Below are positions 31,776 through 40,110 of a stretch of 45,504 nucleotides of DNA, piece after piece; within the stretch, counting starts at the first letter, position 1, and every line of letters begins with the position of its first letter. The notes under the pieces are model-generated. The model had not been told where the DNA came from. It searched no databases and worked only from the letters and a program-made list of their open reading frames with translations. This DNA is from Patescibacteria group bacterium. Its GTDB lineage: Bacteria > Patescibacteriota > Minisyncoccia > Phycocordibacterales > Phycocordibacteraceae. The DNA lies in assembly GCA_018970465.1 (NCBI GenBank), contig JAGWWI010000005.1:1-45504 (forward strand), written 5' to 3'. The translations under genes were made by a program, and so were the position numbers.

Positions 31776-32837
31776 TCAGCAGGCGCGCCGAATCTGGCGG
31801 ATGAGCTTCGGGCCCTTGAAGACGAAGCCGGTCAGGACCTCGATGAGATCGGCAACATCGAGCGCGCGGGCAGCCTTGTCTGCCGAGTCGATGCCGCCCA
31901 CGTGGATGAGCGAGAGGCGCGGCGCATGTCGCCTCGTGTGCATGCAAAGCGTGAGCGTGCGATCGAAGAGCCAGTCACCGCCGCTCTTGCCGCCTGTTTC
32001 GGCATAAACGCCGGTGACCGGCTGGGAGAACATGGCGGTGGAGGTTGTCGTGTTGCCGATGACGATCCCATCGATCCCGACCTCTATCCCTGCGTCGAGG
32101 AGGTCATCGAGCTCCTGGATAGACAGATCCGGTGCGACTTTGACCAGTAGCGGGAGCCACGACAAGTCGTCGCTCGCGCTCAGCTCCGAGTCACGCCGCT
32201 CGACGATGTGCCTGAGCAGGTCCCGAATCAAGGACCGCTTCTGCAAATCGCGCAGACCCGGCGTGTTGGGCGAGCTCACGTTCACGACGGCGAAGTCGGG
32301 CTGCATCGCGACGCCTTCGGCAAGCACCGCCTCATAGTCTTCGTGAGCGCGGTCGTCTGGTGTCTCCTTATTTTTCCCGAGCGATAAGCCGATCGGCATC
32401 CGGACGTGCGAACGCAAGGGGGCCACGTTCTCGTTCACTTTCCCGATACCCTGGCTGTTGAAGCCCATGCGATTGATGAGCATCTCTTCAGGGTCGAGGC
32501 GAAAGAGGCGTGGGCGCGGATTGCCCAGCTGCGGTCGCGGCGTCACCGTTCCGATTTCGGCGAAGCCGAAGCCGATAGCTTCCCAGAAGGGCAACCCAAC
32601 GCCTTCTTTGTCGAGACCCGCCGCTAACCCGATCGGCGTAGGGAAACTGAGGTCGAAGACCGTGCGCGGCTTCGCTCTGCTCACTGTCTCGGTAACGAAC
32701 TTGAGCAGTGGCATGAGCCCGGGCATTCCCTCTAGCCGCTGGATAAGTCCGAGTGCGATTTCATGTATGCACTCATCGTCACGATACAGTCGGCCGTGTG
32801 CCGTGAGCCACGGTAGCACGATGTTTTCGTAGAGCAT
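31776..32837 (-). CDS. pyrD: Dihydroorotate dehydrogenase, class 2 (quinone) type
   Basis: The 353-residue flavoenzyme oxidises dihydroorotate to orotate. The N-terminal helical segment (about 1-45) typical of membrane-bound class 2 enzymes is present. The barrel motifs are PIGLAAGLDKEG, EIGTVTPRPQLGNPRPRLFRL, NRMGFNSQG, VNVSSPNTPGLRDLQ with the catalytic Ser region, and IIGNTT-like IVIGNTTTS. Start at 32837 (MLYENIVLPW) is the usual family start; an in-frame extension to 32876 adds 13 residues. Class 2 enzymes pass electrons to quinone, which raises the question of the acceptor here. Confidence 0.88.
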   Translation of the reverse strand: MLYENIVLPWLTAHGRLYRDDECIHEIALGLIQRLEGMPGLMPLLKFVTETVSRAKPRTVFDLSFPTPIGLAAGLDKEGVGLPFWEAIGFGFAEIGTVTPRPQLGNPRPRLFRLDPEEMLINRMGFNSQGIGKVNENVAPLRSHVRMPIGLSLGKNKETPDDRAHEDYEAVLAEGVAMQPDFAVVNVSSPNTPGLRDLQKRSLIRDLLRHIVERRDSELSASDDLSWLPLLVKVAPDLSIQELDDLLDAGIEVGIDGIVIGNTTTSTAMFSQPVTGVYAETGGKSGGDWLFDRTLTLCMHTRRHAPRLSLIHVGGIDSADKAARALDVADLIEVLTGFVFKGPKLIRQIRRAC

Positions 32838-32907
32838 GGCAGTACCCCATGTAGTGTCCGCCCCCGACCATAGCATGGAGGGCGCTTTTCCGATACAGTT
32901 TCCGTAC

Positions 32908-32946
32908 CCGCCTCTAGCTCAATGGTTAGAGCACCGAGCTTACGGG
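32908..32946 (+). pseudogene. Truncated tRNA-like copy
   Basis: CGCCTCTAGCTCAATGGTTA followed by GAGCACCGAGCTTA reproduces an acceptor 5' strand, a D-arm and the 5' half of an anticodon arm, nearly the same as the tRNA-Ile 52 bases downstream. It then stops, with no T-arm or 3' acceptor strand. It looks like the remnant of a tandem duplication. Confidence 0.6.
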
Positions 32947-32963
32947 CGAGTGAACGAGTCAAA

Positions 32964-33037
32964 GGGCATGTAGCTCAGCTGGTTAGAGCTCCGAGCTTAT
33001 ACCTCGGCGGTCCCTGGTTCGAATCCAGGCATGCCCA
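32964..33037 (+). tRNA. tRNA-Ile(TAT)
   Basis: Acceptor GGGCATG (32964-32970) pairs with CATGCCC (33030-33036), discriminator A. The anticodon arm is CCGAG-CTTATAC-CTCGG, giving anticodon TAT, which reads the rare AUA codon. The T-arm is CCTGGTTCGAATCCAGG. CCA is not encoded. Confidence 0.92.
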
Positions 33038-33128
33038 CACACATCGCAGACTATTCACAGCGCCGGAGAAGCTGCGGAGCCGGGGCAGGCTAGGATGGGG
33101 AGGTACTCCTAATACCGATACCTTATTT

Positions 33129-34319
33129 ATGGCTTTCTCCGCAGGCGTTGGCACGAGCCGCGCGCTCCAAGACTCAAAGACCGCGGGCCACGACGCGGCC
33201 GCTAAGGCGCTCGCCGCTTCGGGCGCGGCCGCCGCAGGGCTCGCCGTCGTCGTCGCTTCGCCCAAATACGACCAGGCCGCGATGCTCCAGGGCGTCGCCG
33301 AGGCCCTGCCCGGCGCGCGGATCGTCGGGTGCACCTCAGCAGGCGCGATTACCGAGAACGGCGTCGAGGAGCAGGCGGTCTCCGTCTTGGCGCTCGCGGG
33401 CGAGGCGGGCGCGTTCGTCCCCGTCAAGGTTGAGGGGATCGGCAAGGACATGCGCGGCGCCGGGAAGCGCTTCGGCGAAGCCCTCAAGGCCGCAGGCGGG
33501 GAGATGAAGCTCGCGCTCATCTTCTCGGATGCGCTCGCAGGGAACGGCACCGAGCTCGTGCGCGGCATCCTCGAGGTGATGGGCGGCAGCTTCCCGATCG
33601 CGGGCGGCGCCGCGGGCGACGACATGGCCTTCAAGAAGACGGAGCAGTATTTCGACACGGAGGTATTGACCGATGCGGTGGTGGGCTTCGGCCTCGCGGG
33701 CGATGTCCAGGTCGCCGTCGGCGCCGACCACGGCTGGCAGCCCTTGGGCGACGCGCACACGGTCACGAAGGCAGAAGGGACGAAGCTCATCGAACTCGAC
33801 GGCAAGCCTGCCTTCTCGATCTATCAGGACTACTTCGGCGATCGGGCGAACGACTTCAAGCAGGCCTTGTCGCTCCAGGCGGTGACCTACCCCCTCGGCA
33901 TGAAGTCGCCGGGCGCCGAGGGGGTGATGATCCGCGTGCCGCTCGCGGTCGGCGAGGACGGCTCGATCACCTGCGGCGCGGAGGTCCTCGAGGGGAGCCA
34001 GATCTTCCTCATGATCGGGACCTTGACGAGCGCGATGGACGCGGCGAAGGCGACCGCCGAGAAGCTCGTCGAGCGCGTGGTAGACGCCAAGCCGCGCGTC
34101 GTCTTCGTCTCCGACTGCATCGCGCGCAAGATCCTCTTCGGCGAGCACGCGGCCGACGAGGTCACGCTCTTGAAGAGTATCGGCGGGCCGAAGTCGGTCA
34201 TCTTCGGCCTCTACACCTACGGCCAGATCGCGACCCTCGACCCGGCCCCGAAAGACATCAACACCTGCGACCCGGGCTTCTACGAGCAGTCGATCTCGAT
34301 CACCGTCTTCGGGTCGTAA
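33129..34319 (+). CDS. FIST domain sensor protein
   Basis: The 396-residue soluble protein has a FIST_N domain (about 1-220; SAGVGTSRALQDSKTAG, IVGCTSAGAITENGVEE, FPIAGGAAGDDMAF) and a FIST_C domain (about 225-380; SIYQDYFGDRAN, YPLGMKSPG, VFVSDCIARKILFG). FIST modules are predicted to bind small ligands such as amino acids and are usually paired with signalling proteins. Here a receiver and a histidine kinase follow with 5-base spacing and an overlap, so this is likely the sensor of that pathway. I start at ATG 33129, after tRNA-Ile. Confidence 0.85.
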   Translation: MAFSAGVGTSRALQDSKTAGHDAAAKALAASGAAAAGLAVVVASPKYDQAAMLQGVAEALPGARIVGCTSAGAITENGVEEQAVSVLALAGEAGAFVPVKVEGIGKDMRGAGKRFGEALKAAGGEMKLALIFSDALAGNGTELVRGILEVMGGSFPIAGGAAGDDMAFKKTEQYFDTEVLTDAVVGFGLAGDVQVAVGADHGWQPLGDAHTVTKAEGTKLIELDGKPAFSIYQDYFGDRANDFKQALSLQAVTYPLGMKSPGAEGVMIRVPLAVGEDGSITCGAEVLEGSQIFLMIGTLTSAMDAAKATAEKLVERVVDAKPRVVFVSDCIARKILFGEHAADEVTLLKSIGGPKSVIFGLYTYGQIATLDPAPKDINTCDPGFYEQSISITVFGS

Positions 34320-34324
34320 TCACC

Positions 34325-34717
34325 ATGGCAGACGCACCGGAGAAGCAGGGCGCCATCCTCCTCGTCGAAGACGATGACTTCCTCCGCGACATCCTCGCGG
34401 GCGAGCTCGCTAAGGAGGGCTTCGCGGTCGCGGTCGCCCCTGACGGCGAGAAGGCGCTCGCCGCCGCCTCGGCGCATGTCCCTGACCTCATCCTTCTCGA
34501 CCTCGTCCTCCCCGGCATGAGCGGCTTCGAGCTCATCGCCAAGCTGCGCCAGCAGGAGGCGACGGCGAAGGTGCCGTTCATGGTCCTCTCGAATTCGGCG
34601 GAGCGGGAGAATAAGCAGGAGAGCGTCTCGCTCGGCGCCGTCGGGTACCTCGTGAAGGCCGAGTCTACGCCGCCCGAGATCGTCGACGCGATCAAGGCGT
34701 GGTTCGCCGCGCGATGA
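34325..34717 (+). CDS. Single-domain response regulator (CheY-like)
   Basis: The 130-residue receiver domain has the acidic pocket E15-D18 (LLVEDDDF), the phospho-acceptor D59 (LILLDLVLPGMSGFE), the conserved Ser region (MVLSNSA) and K111 (YLVKAES). There is no output domain, so it would signal by protein contact, perhaps with the FIST protein or the kinase. It lies five bases after the FIST gene and overlaps the kinase gene by four bases. Confidence 0.92.
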   Translation: MADAPEKQGAILLVEDDDFLRDILAGELAKEGFAVAVAPDGEKALAAASAHVPDLILLDLVLPGMSGFELIAKLRQQEATAKVPFMVLSNSAERENKQESVSLGAVGYLVKAESTPPEIVDAIKAWFAAR

Positions 34718-35625
34718 CCCGCGCCGCCTTCGCGCTCCTCGCGGGCCTCGCGGCGGCGGGCGCCCTGCTCGCGCTCGCGCTCCGCTCGCTCCGGCGCGAG
34801 ACGGCGGCGCTCCGCGCCGAGCGCGCGGAGCGCAAGGCCGCGCTCGCCAAGACCTCGAAGCTCCTCATCGACAAGAACATGGAGCTCTTCGATCAGAACG
34901 TCGCGCAGCAGGAAGAGATCGCGCGCAAGGAGGACTTCATCGAGATCCTCTCGCACCAGCTCCGGACGCCGGCGACCGAAGTGCGCTGGGGCCTCGGCGC
35001 GCTCGGTGCCGAGATGAAGAAGAACGGCCGCGGCGGGCTCGAGCTCGCCTACTTCGAGAAGCTCGAGGCGAGCGCCGAGCGGATGGTCGCGCTCATCGAC
35101 GGCCTCGTGCGGCTCATGTCGCTTGAGGGCGAGGGGCGCCGGCCGGCCGTCGAGCCGTATGCGCCCGACGAGGTCGTCGCAGCCGCAGCCGCGGCGGCCG
35201 CGGCGCGCTTCGCCGACAAGAAGATCGCGCTCGAGTCGAAGCTCGCCTTCGGCGGCTCGATCACGTCGATCGACCGGGACGCGCTCGGCCTCGTCGCCGA
35301 TAACCTCATCGCGAACGCGTACGAATATACGCCCGATGGCGGGCGGGTCACTATCTCTACGGAGCAGGGCGCGGAGGGCGGCTTCGCCCTCTCGGTCGCG
35401 GACACGGGCGTCGGGATCTCGGAGGCGCGCCGCCCCACGATGTTCGTCAAATTCGAGCGCGGCGAAGCGGCGCGCACGATGAACAAGGGCGGCATGGGGC
35501 TCGGCCTCTACCTCGTGAAGAATATCGTAGAGAAGAACGGCGGGACGATCGGCTTCGAGAGCGCCGGGGAGGGGAAGGGCACCACCTTCCGCGTCGCGCT
35601 CCCGGCGAAGCGCAAGACCGCGTAG
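34714..35625 (+). CDS. Sensor histidine kinase
   Basis: The 303-residue kinase has one N-terminal membrane helix (about 5-25), a coiled coil (about 27-72), the H-box with H81 (LSHQLRTP), and the ATPase core with N-box DNLIANAYEYTPDGG, G1 DTGVGIS and G2 GMGLGLYLVKNIV. There is no external sensing domain, so input probably comes from the cytosol, plausibly through the FIST protein. ATG 34714 overlaps the receiver stop (ATGA), showing translational coupling. Confidence 0.92.
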   Translation: MTRAAFALLAGLAAAGALLALALRSLRRETAALRAERAERKAALAKTSKLLIDKNMELFDQNVAQQEEIARKEDFIEILSHQLRTPATEVRWGLGALGAEMKKNGRGGLELAYFEKLEASAERMVALIDGLVRLMSLEGEGRRPAVEPYAPDEVVAAAAAAAAARFADKKIALESKLAFGGSITSIDRDALGLVADNLIANAYEYTPDGGRVTISTEQGAEGGFALSVADTGVGISEARRPTMFVKFERGEAARTMNKGGMGLGLYLVKNIVEKNGGTIGFESAGEGKGTTFRVALPAKRKTA

Positions 35626-35643
35626 GTGGTATACTTCGCGGCA

Positions 35644-35898
35644 ATGCCAAAGAAGAGCGTAGATGAGAAGCTCGACGAGCTCGCGCAAATGGTGGCGCGA
35701 GGATTCATGGAGGTTCGTGGCGAAATGAAAGAGATGCGCGAGGAGCTGGCAGCCAAAGAAGATCTCGCGCAGATTCGCTCAGAAATGGCGACCAAGGCCG
35801 ACCTGCGGCAGCTCGACAAGACGTTCAACGTGCATCAGGTGCAGATCGACGATCTCGCTCGCCGTACGAAAGATCTGGAAGTGGCTACCGCGAAGTAA
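35644..35898 (+). CDS. Small coiled-coil protein
   Basis: The 84-residue product is almost entirely charged heptads (DEKLDELAQMVARGFMEVRG, EMREELAAKEDLAQIRSEMA), forming a coiled coil with no membrane part. It has its own TATACT eight bases before the ATG, so it is not only a read-through product of the kinase operon. The function is unknown. Its stop is seven bases from the convergent end of recG. Confidence 0.65.
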   Translation: MPKKSVDEKLDELAQMVARGFMEVRGEMKEMREELAAKEDLAQIRSEMATKADLRQLDKTFNVHQVQIDDLARRTKDLEVATAK

Positions 35899-35905
35899 GC
35901 CGCCG

Positions 35906-38074
35906 TCATTCGAGGTGGAGCGATGCGAGGGCCGCGCTCGCCCGCAGGGCGAGCGCGGGATAGCGGGCGAGCTCCGGGTCGGCCTCGATGAGCCGCTTCG
36001 CCTCCGTGCGCGCCGCCTCGACGAGCTTCAGATTGCGCAAGGCCTCCATCGCGATATCGGAGACGCCCCACTGCTTGCCGCCCGCGAGTTCGCCCGCGCC
36101 GCGGAGCGCGAGGTCGTACTCGGCGAGCTCGAAGCCGTTCTTCGCCTTCACGAAGGCGCTGAGACGCTCGCGGGTCGCGGGGCCCGAGGTCTGCGGGAGG
36201 ACGAAGCAGTACGCCTGGTGCGTGGAGCGGATCACCCGGCCGCGCAGCTGATGCAGCTGGGCGAGCCCGAAGCGCTCGGCGCCCTCGATAAGGATCACCG
36301 TCGCGTTCGGGACGTTGACGCCTACCTCGACAACGGAGGTCGCGACGAGGATCTGCGTCTCGCCCGCCGCGAAGAGCCGCATCGCCGCCTCCTTCGCCGC
36401 CGGTGTCATCTTGCCGTGGAGGATGCCGATCGTGGCGTCGGGGAAGACCTCTTTCTCTAAGCGCGCGGCCTCCGCGGTGACCGACTTCGCCTGGAGCGCG
36501 AGGGCTTTCGCCGGGTCGGGCTCGTCGATGCGCGGGCAGATCACGTACGCCTGGTGCCCGGCTGCGAGCTCAGCGCGAACGCGCGCGTACGCCTCCGGAC
36601 GCGCGCCCTTCTCGACGATCTTGGTGACGATCGGCTTCCTGCCGGCCGGCAGCTCGTCGAGGAGCGTGAGGTCGAGGTCGCCGTAGATAGTGAGCGCGAG
36701 GGTGCGCGGGATCGGCGTCGCCGTCATCGAGAGGAGGTGCGGCGTCGTCGGAGCGCGCCCGACGAGGCCGCGGCGGTGCGAGACGCCGAAGCGATGCTGT
36801 TCGTCGATAATCGCGTACGCGAGGTCCTTGAAGACGAGCGATTTCTCGATGATGGCGTGCGTGCCGATCACGATCGGGATGAGGCCGTCGGCGACGCGCT
36901 TCCTAAACGTCGCCTTCGAGAGCGCAGCCGACTCCTCGTACGGCACGCGGGAGGGGAAGACGCGGCATTCGCTCCCCGTCACGAGCCCGATCGGGATCGG
37001 GTGATCGCGGAAGTTGGCGACGAAGGTCGAGAAGTGCTGCTTGGCGAGGATCTCCGTCGGGCAGAGGTAGGCGACCTGGAGCGCGCCTGTCCGGCCGCGG
37101 GGCGCGGAGGTCGCGACCAGGTACGCGGTCGCCGCGGCGACCGCCGTCTTGCCGCTCCCGACGTCGCCCTCGAGGAGGCGGAGCATCGGCGAAGGCTTCG
37201 CGAAGTCGAGGACGATCGCCTCGATCGCGCGCGTCTGCGCGGCGGTCGCAGGGAAGGGGAAGGAGGAAACGAAGCTCGCGAGCCGCTCCCGCGCGGCGGC
37301 ATCGACCGCGACCGGGAGCGCGCGCGTCGCCGCGAGCTCCCGGCGGCGCCTCGCGAGCGCGAGCTGCAGCGCGAAGACTTCTTCGAAGGCGAAGCGCTTC
37401 TTCGCCGCCTCAGCATCCTTCGGCGCTCTTGGTGCGTGGATATAGAGGAGCGCCGCCTTAAGCGCGGGGAGCTTGTAGCGCGCACGGATGTCTTCGGGCA
37501 GCGGGTCCTCGAGCGCATCTGCCTTGAGCGACTCGAGCGCCTTCTTGACCGCGTGGAGGAACCAGAGCGAGGAGATGCCCTGGCTCTCCGGGTAGATAGG
37601 GTAGAGCCCTACCTCGCGCTCGGGATCAGCGGCGCCTTCGTGGAAGAGCGAGGCGTGGATCTGGCCCGCGCTCTTCTCGACGGCCGGGTTCGCGATGTAG
37701 GGCTTCTCCGCCGTCCCTGTCACCGCTCCCGCAACCTTCACAACCATCCCGTCGGCCAAGGTCTTCGCGATATAGGGCTGGTTGAACCACATGAGCTTGA
37801 TCCGCCCGCTCTCGTCCTCGAGCCAGGCCTCGGAGAGGGGGCGCTTGCTCTTCCAGGCCTTCCTGGTCTCCGGCTTCCGGATCGTGCCGTAGAGGGTGGC
37901 CTCGGCTCCGGGGCCGACCGTAGCAATCTGGGTCGACGGCCCGGATCGCTCGTAGCGAGAGGGGAAGTGGTAGAGCAGGTCGCGGATCGTCGCGATGCCG
38001 AGCTTCGCCAAGGCCTTCTTCTGCTCCGGCCGGAGCCGGGCGAAGTGCTTCTCGATCGGGTCCTCTGGGCGCAT
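35906..38074 (-). CDS. recG: ATP-dependent DNA helicase RecG
   Basis: The 722-residue fork-remodelling helicase has an N-terminal wedge/OB domain (about 1-200), then superfamily 2 motifs: motif I LLEGDVGSGKTAVAA, motif II DEQHRFGV, motif III SMTATPIPRTL, and the C-terminal helicase half with ILVATSVVEVGVNVPNATV and QLHQLRGRV. Length is usual. The start at 38074 has TATACT six bases upstream on the minus strand, and that box is shared, as a palindrome, with the divergent malic enzyme promoter. Confidence 0.95.
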   Translation of the reverse strand: MRPEDPIEKHFARLRPEQKKALAKLGIATIRDLLYHFPSRYERSGPSTQIATVGPGAEATLYGTIRKPETRKAWKSKRPLSEAWLEDESGRIKLMWFNQPYIAKTLADGMVVKVAGAVTGTAEKPYIANPAVEKSAGQIHASLFHEGAADPEREVGLYPIYPESQGISSLWFLHAVKKALESLKADALEDPLPEDIRARYKLPALKAALLYIHAPRAPKDAEAAKKRFAFEEVFALQLALARRRRELAATRALPVAVDAAARERLASFVSSFPFPATAAQTRAIEAIVLDFAKPSPMLRLLEGDVGSGKTAVAAATAYLVATSAPRGRTGALQVAYLCPTEILAKQHFSTFVANFRDHPIPIGLVTGSECRVFPSRVPYEESAALSKATFRKRVADGLIPIVIGTHAIIEKSLVFKDLAYAIIDEQHRFGVSHRRGLVGRAPTTPHLLSMTATPIPRTLALTIYGDLDLTLLDELPAGRKPIVTKIVEKGARPEAYARVRAELAAGHQAYVICPRIDEPDPAKALALQAKSVTAEAARLEKEVFPDATIGILHGKMTPAAKEAAMRLFAAGETQILVATSVVEVGVNVPNATVILIEGAERFGLAQLHQLRGRVIRSTHQAYCFVLPQTSGPATRERLSAFVKAKNGFELAEYDLALRGAGELAGGKQWGVSDIAMEALRNLKLVEAARTEAKRLIEADPELARYPALALRASAALASLHLE

Positions 38075-38079
38075 GGGTG

Positions 38080-38091
38080 AAGTATACTTGG
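38080..38091. promoter_or_regulatory. Shared palindromic -10 box between recG and malic enzyme
   Basis: The palindrome AAGTATACTT reads TATACT on both strands. Leftward it ends six bases before the recG ATG; rightward (38083-38088) it precedes the malic enzyme ATG by 24 bases. Two polymerases could not use it at once, so the genes may compete. Confidence 0.5.
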
Positions 38092-38112
38092 CATCTAATA
38101 CGTACTTACTGT

Positions 38113-39273
38113 ATGGCTAGCAAGAAGGCGGGAAGCAGGGACATTGTCGCGGCCTACAAGAAGCAGGGCGCGCGGATCGAGACGAAGGCGCGGGTCAAGC
38201 TCGGGGGCAAGGAGGACTTCTCGCTCTGGTACACGCCCGGGGTGGGCGCGGCATCCTCCCACCTCGCGAAGCACCCCGAAGACGCGCGGCGGATGAGCGT
38301 CAAGAAGAACTCGGTCGCGGTTATTTCCGACGGCTCCGCGGTGCTTGGCTTGGGGAACATCGGACCCTATGGCGCGTTGCCGGTGATGGAGGGCAAGGCC
38401 TTGATCTTCCGCGAGAAGGCGGGAGTCGACGCGTGGCCGATCGTTCTCGACGTGCATGAGCCGGAAGAGATCATCGCGGTCGCTAAGGCGATCGCGCCGG
38501 CGTTCGGGGGGATCAATCTGGAAGACATCGCAGCGCCGAAGTGCTTTGCGGTAGAGCGGGCCTTGATCGAGGCGCTCGACATCCCCGTGATGCACGACGA
38601 CCAGCACGGCACCGCGATCGTCGTTCTCGCGGGCCTCTTGAATGCGGCGAAGGTGGTGAAGAAACCGCTCGCGAAGCTGCGGGTCGTGGTGAGCGGCGCA
38701 GGCGCGGCAGGCGTCGCGACCGCCGGGCTCCTCGCCAAGGCGGGCGTGCGGGACATCGTGCTCCTCGACCGGCAGGGCACGATCTACGCGGGCCGCAAAG
38801 ACGCAACCGGGAAGAGTCTGGCGGGAGTGAAAGCAGAGCTCGCCGCGCATACGAACCCGCGCAAGGTCGCGGGCGGCTTGCGCGACGCGCTTACCGGGGC
38901 CGATGCGCTAATCGGCGTCTCGGGCCCCGGGCTCGCGACCGCAGCCGACATTGCGCGCATGGCCCCAGGCGCGATCGTCTTCGCGCTCGCGAACCCGATC
39001 CCCGAGATTTTCCCGGACGAAGCCAAGCGGGGCGGGGCAGTGGTCGTCGCGACGGGGCGCTCTGACTTCCCGAATCAGATCAACAACGCGCTCGTCTTCC
39101 CGGGCATCTTCCGCGGCGCGCTCGACAAGGGCGTGCGGAAGATCACCGACAAGACCAAGCTCGCCGCAGCAAAAGCGCTCGCGGCCTTGGTCGCGAAGCC
39201 TTCGGCCGACAAGATCATCCCCGACCTCCTCGACCCCCGCGTCGTCAACGCGGTCGCCAACTCCGTGCGCTAA
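38113..39273 (+). CDS. NAD(P)-dependent malic enzyme
   Basis: The 386-residue enzyme decarboxylates malate to pyruvate. Visible family parts are the N-terminal LWYTPGVGAASSHLAKHPEDA, the SDGSAVLGLGNIGPYGALPVMEGKA block, metal-site GGINLEDIAAPKCFAVE and MHDDQHGTAIVVLAGLLNA, and the nucleotide-binding VVSGAGAAGVATAGLL. It is the short bacterial form without a phosphotransacetylase domain. ATG 38113 is the expected start. It supplies NAD(P)H and pyruvate in an organism likely to live by fermentation. Confidence 0.92.
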   Translation: MASKKAGSRDIVAAYKKQGARIETKARVKLGGKEDFSLWYTPGVGAASSHLAKHPEDARRMSVKKNSVAVISDGSAVLGLGNIGPYGALPVMEGKALIFREKAGVDAWPIVLDVHEPEEIIAVAKAIAPAFGGINLEDIAAPKCFAVERALIEALDIPVMHDDQHGTAIVVLAGLLNAAKVVKKPLAKLRVVVSGAGAAGVATAGLLAKAGVRDIVLLDRQGTIYAGRKDATGKSLAGVKAELAAHTNPRKVAGGLRDALTGADALIGVSGPGLATAADIARMAPGAIVFALANPIPEIFPDEAKRGGAVVVATGRSDFPNQINNALVFPGIFRGALDKGVRKITDKTKLAAAKALAALVAKPSADKIIPDLLDPRVVNAVANSVR

Positions 39274-39276
39274 TTC

Positions 39277-40021
39277 TACGGCAGTCTGACTGCCGTAAGG
39301 CGGTGTATTATCTTGGTATGCGCGTCGAGCCGCATGCGATTGATTCATATGTGCACGTCGTGAGGCGCGGGGCCCGCGGGCTGCCCATTGTCGGAGATGA
39401 GTCGGACAAAAGGCGTTTCGTGCGGCTGCTCTTTTACATGAATGATACGTACCTGGATGAAAACTGGAGCAAAGCGGCTCGGTTAGGCGTATTCGAAAGG
39501 TTAGAAGGCTGGCCCGAGCGTGAGCCGCTCGTCTCCCTAATCGCGTTTACGCTCATGCCCAATCATACGCACCTCATCGCTCGAGTCGCACAGGAAGACG
39601 GGCTCCCGACATTCATGCGCAAGGTCGGCCAAAGTATGACGAATTATCACAACAAGAAATACCGACAAATGGGCAGCCTCTTTCAAGGTTCTTATCGCAG
39701 CAAGACCATTGCCGACGATGGATACATGCAGTACGCGGCGGCGTACGTTATGGTAAAGAACGTGTTCGAGCTGTATCCAAACGGCGGGTTGCGCGCGGGC
39801 ATGGAAGATTTCGAGACGGCGTGGCGATGGGCGATTGCCTACCCGTACTCAAGTCTCCGGGATTTCGTAAATGGAACATTTTCCCCCGTTCTGGACACCG
39901 ACCTGATTCGAGAGGTACTCCCGAGCCCGCACGAATTTAAGGGATTTAGCCGCGACGTGATCAAGGGCGGGAAATGGCTCGATGCTGACTTTGAATAACC
40001 TACGGCAGTCAGACTGCCGTA
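39277..40021. mobile_element. REP-associated tyrosine transposase unit with flanking palindromes
   Basis: A 21-bp palindrome (TACGGCAGTC, one base, GACTGCCGTA) lies at 39277-39297 and again, differing only in the centre, at 40001-40021. Both copies are followed by AAG. They enclose one HUH-type transposase gene. This is the layout of a RAYT with its REP partners, inserted four bases after the malic enzyme stop. Confidence 0.85.
39318..39998 (+). CDS. REP-associated tyrosine transposase (HUH/Y1)
   Basis: The 226-residue enzyme belongs to the IS200-like Y1 transposases. The HUH motif is H83-T-H85 (LMPNHTHLIARV) and the catalytic tyrosine is Y110 (GQSMTNYHNKKY), followed by the usual GSLFQGSYRSKTI. 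It would nick single-stranded REP hairpins. TATTAT ends six bases before the ATG. Its composition is AT-richer than the genes around it. It may also be the source of the REP-like pair inside lepA, but the stem sequences differ. Confidence 0.9.
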   Translation: MRVEPHAIDSYVHVVRRGARGLPIVGDESDKRRFVRLLFYMNDTYLDENWSKAARLGVFERLEGWPEREPLVSLIAFTLMPNHTHLIARVAQEDGLPTFMRKVGQSMTNYHNKKYRQMGSLFQGSYRSKTIADDGYMQYAAAYVMVKNVFELYPNGGLRAGMEDFETAWRWAIAYPYSSLRDFVNGTFSPVLDTDLIREVLPSPHEFKGFSRDVIKGGKWLDADFE

Positions 40022-40054
40022 AGACACGCGCGGTGGCGCAGGCGGTGCGCTAAC

Positions 40055-40082
40055 TTGCAGGCTTTAAAACACGTGGTATAGT
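40055..40082 (+). promoter_or_regulatory. Promoter TTGCAG-16-TATAGT
   Basis: -35 TTGCAG (40055-40060) and -10 TATAGT (40077-40082) are separated by 16 bases. The gene at 40111 follows, with GAGGGGG as ribosome-binding site in a normal leader. Confidence 0.6.
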
Positions 40083-40110
40083 AAGTTCAGGCAGAGAAGA
40101 GGGGGACCCA

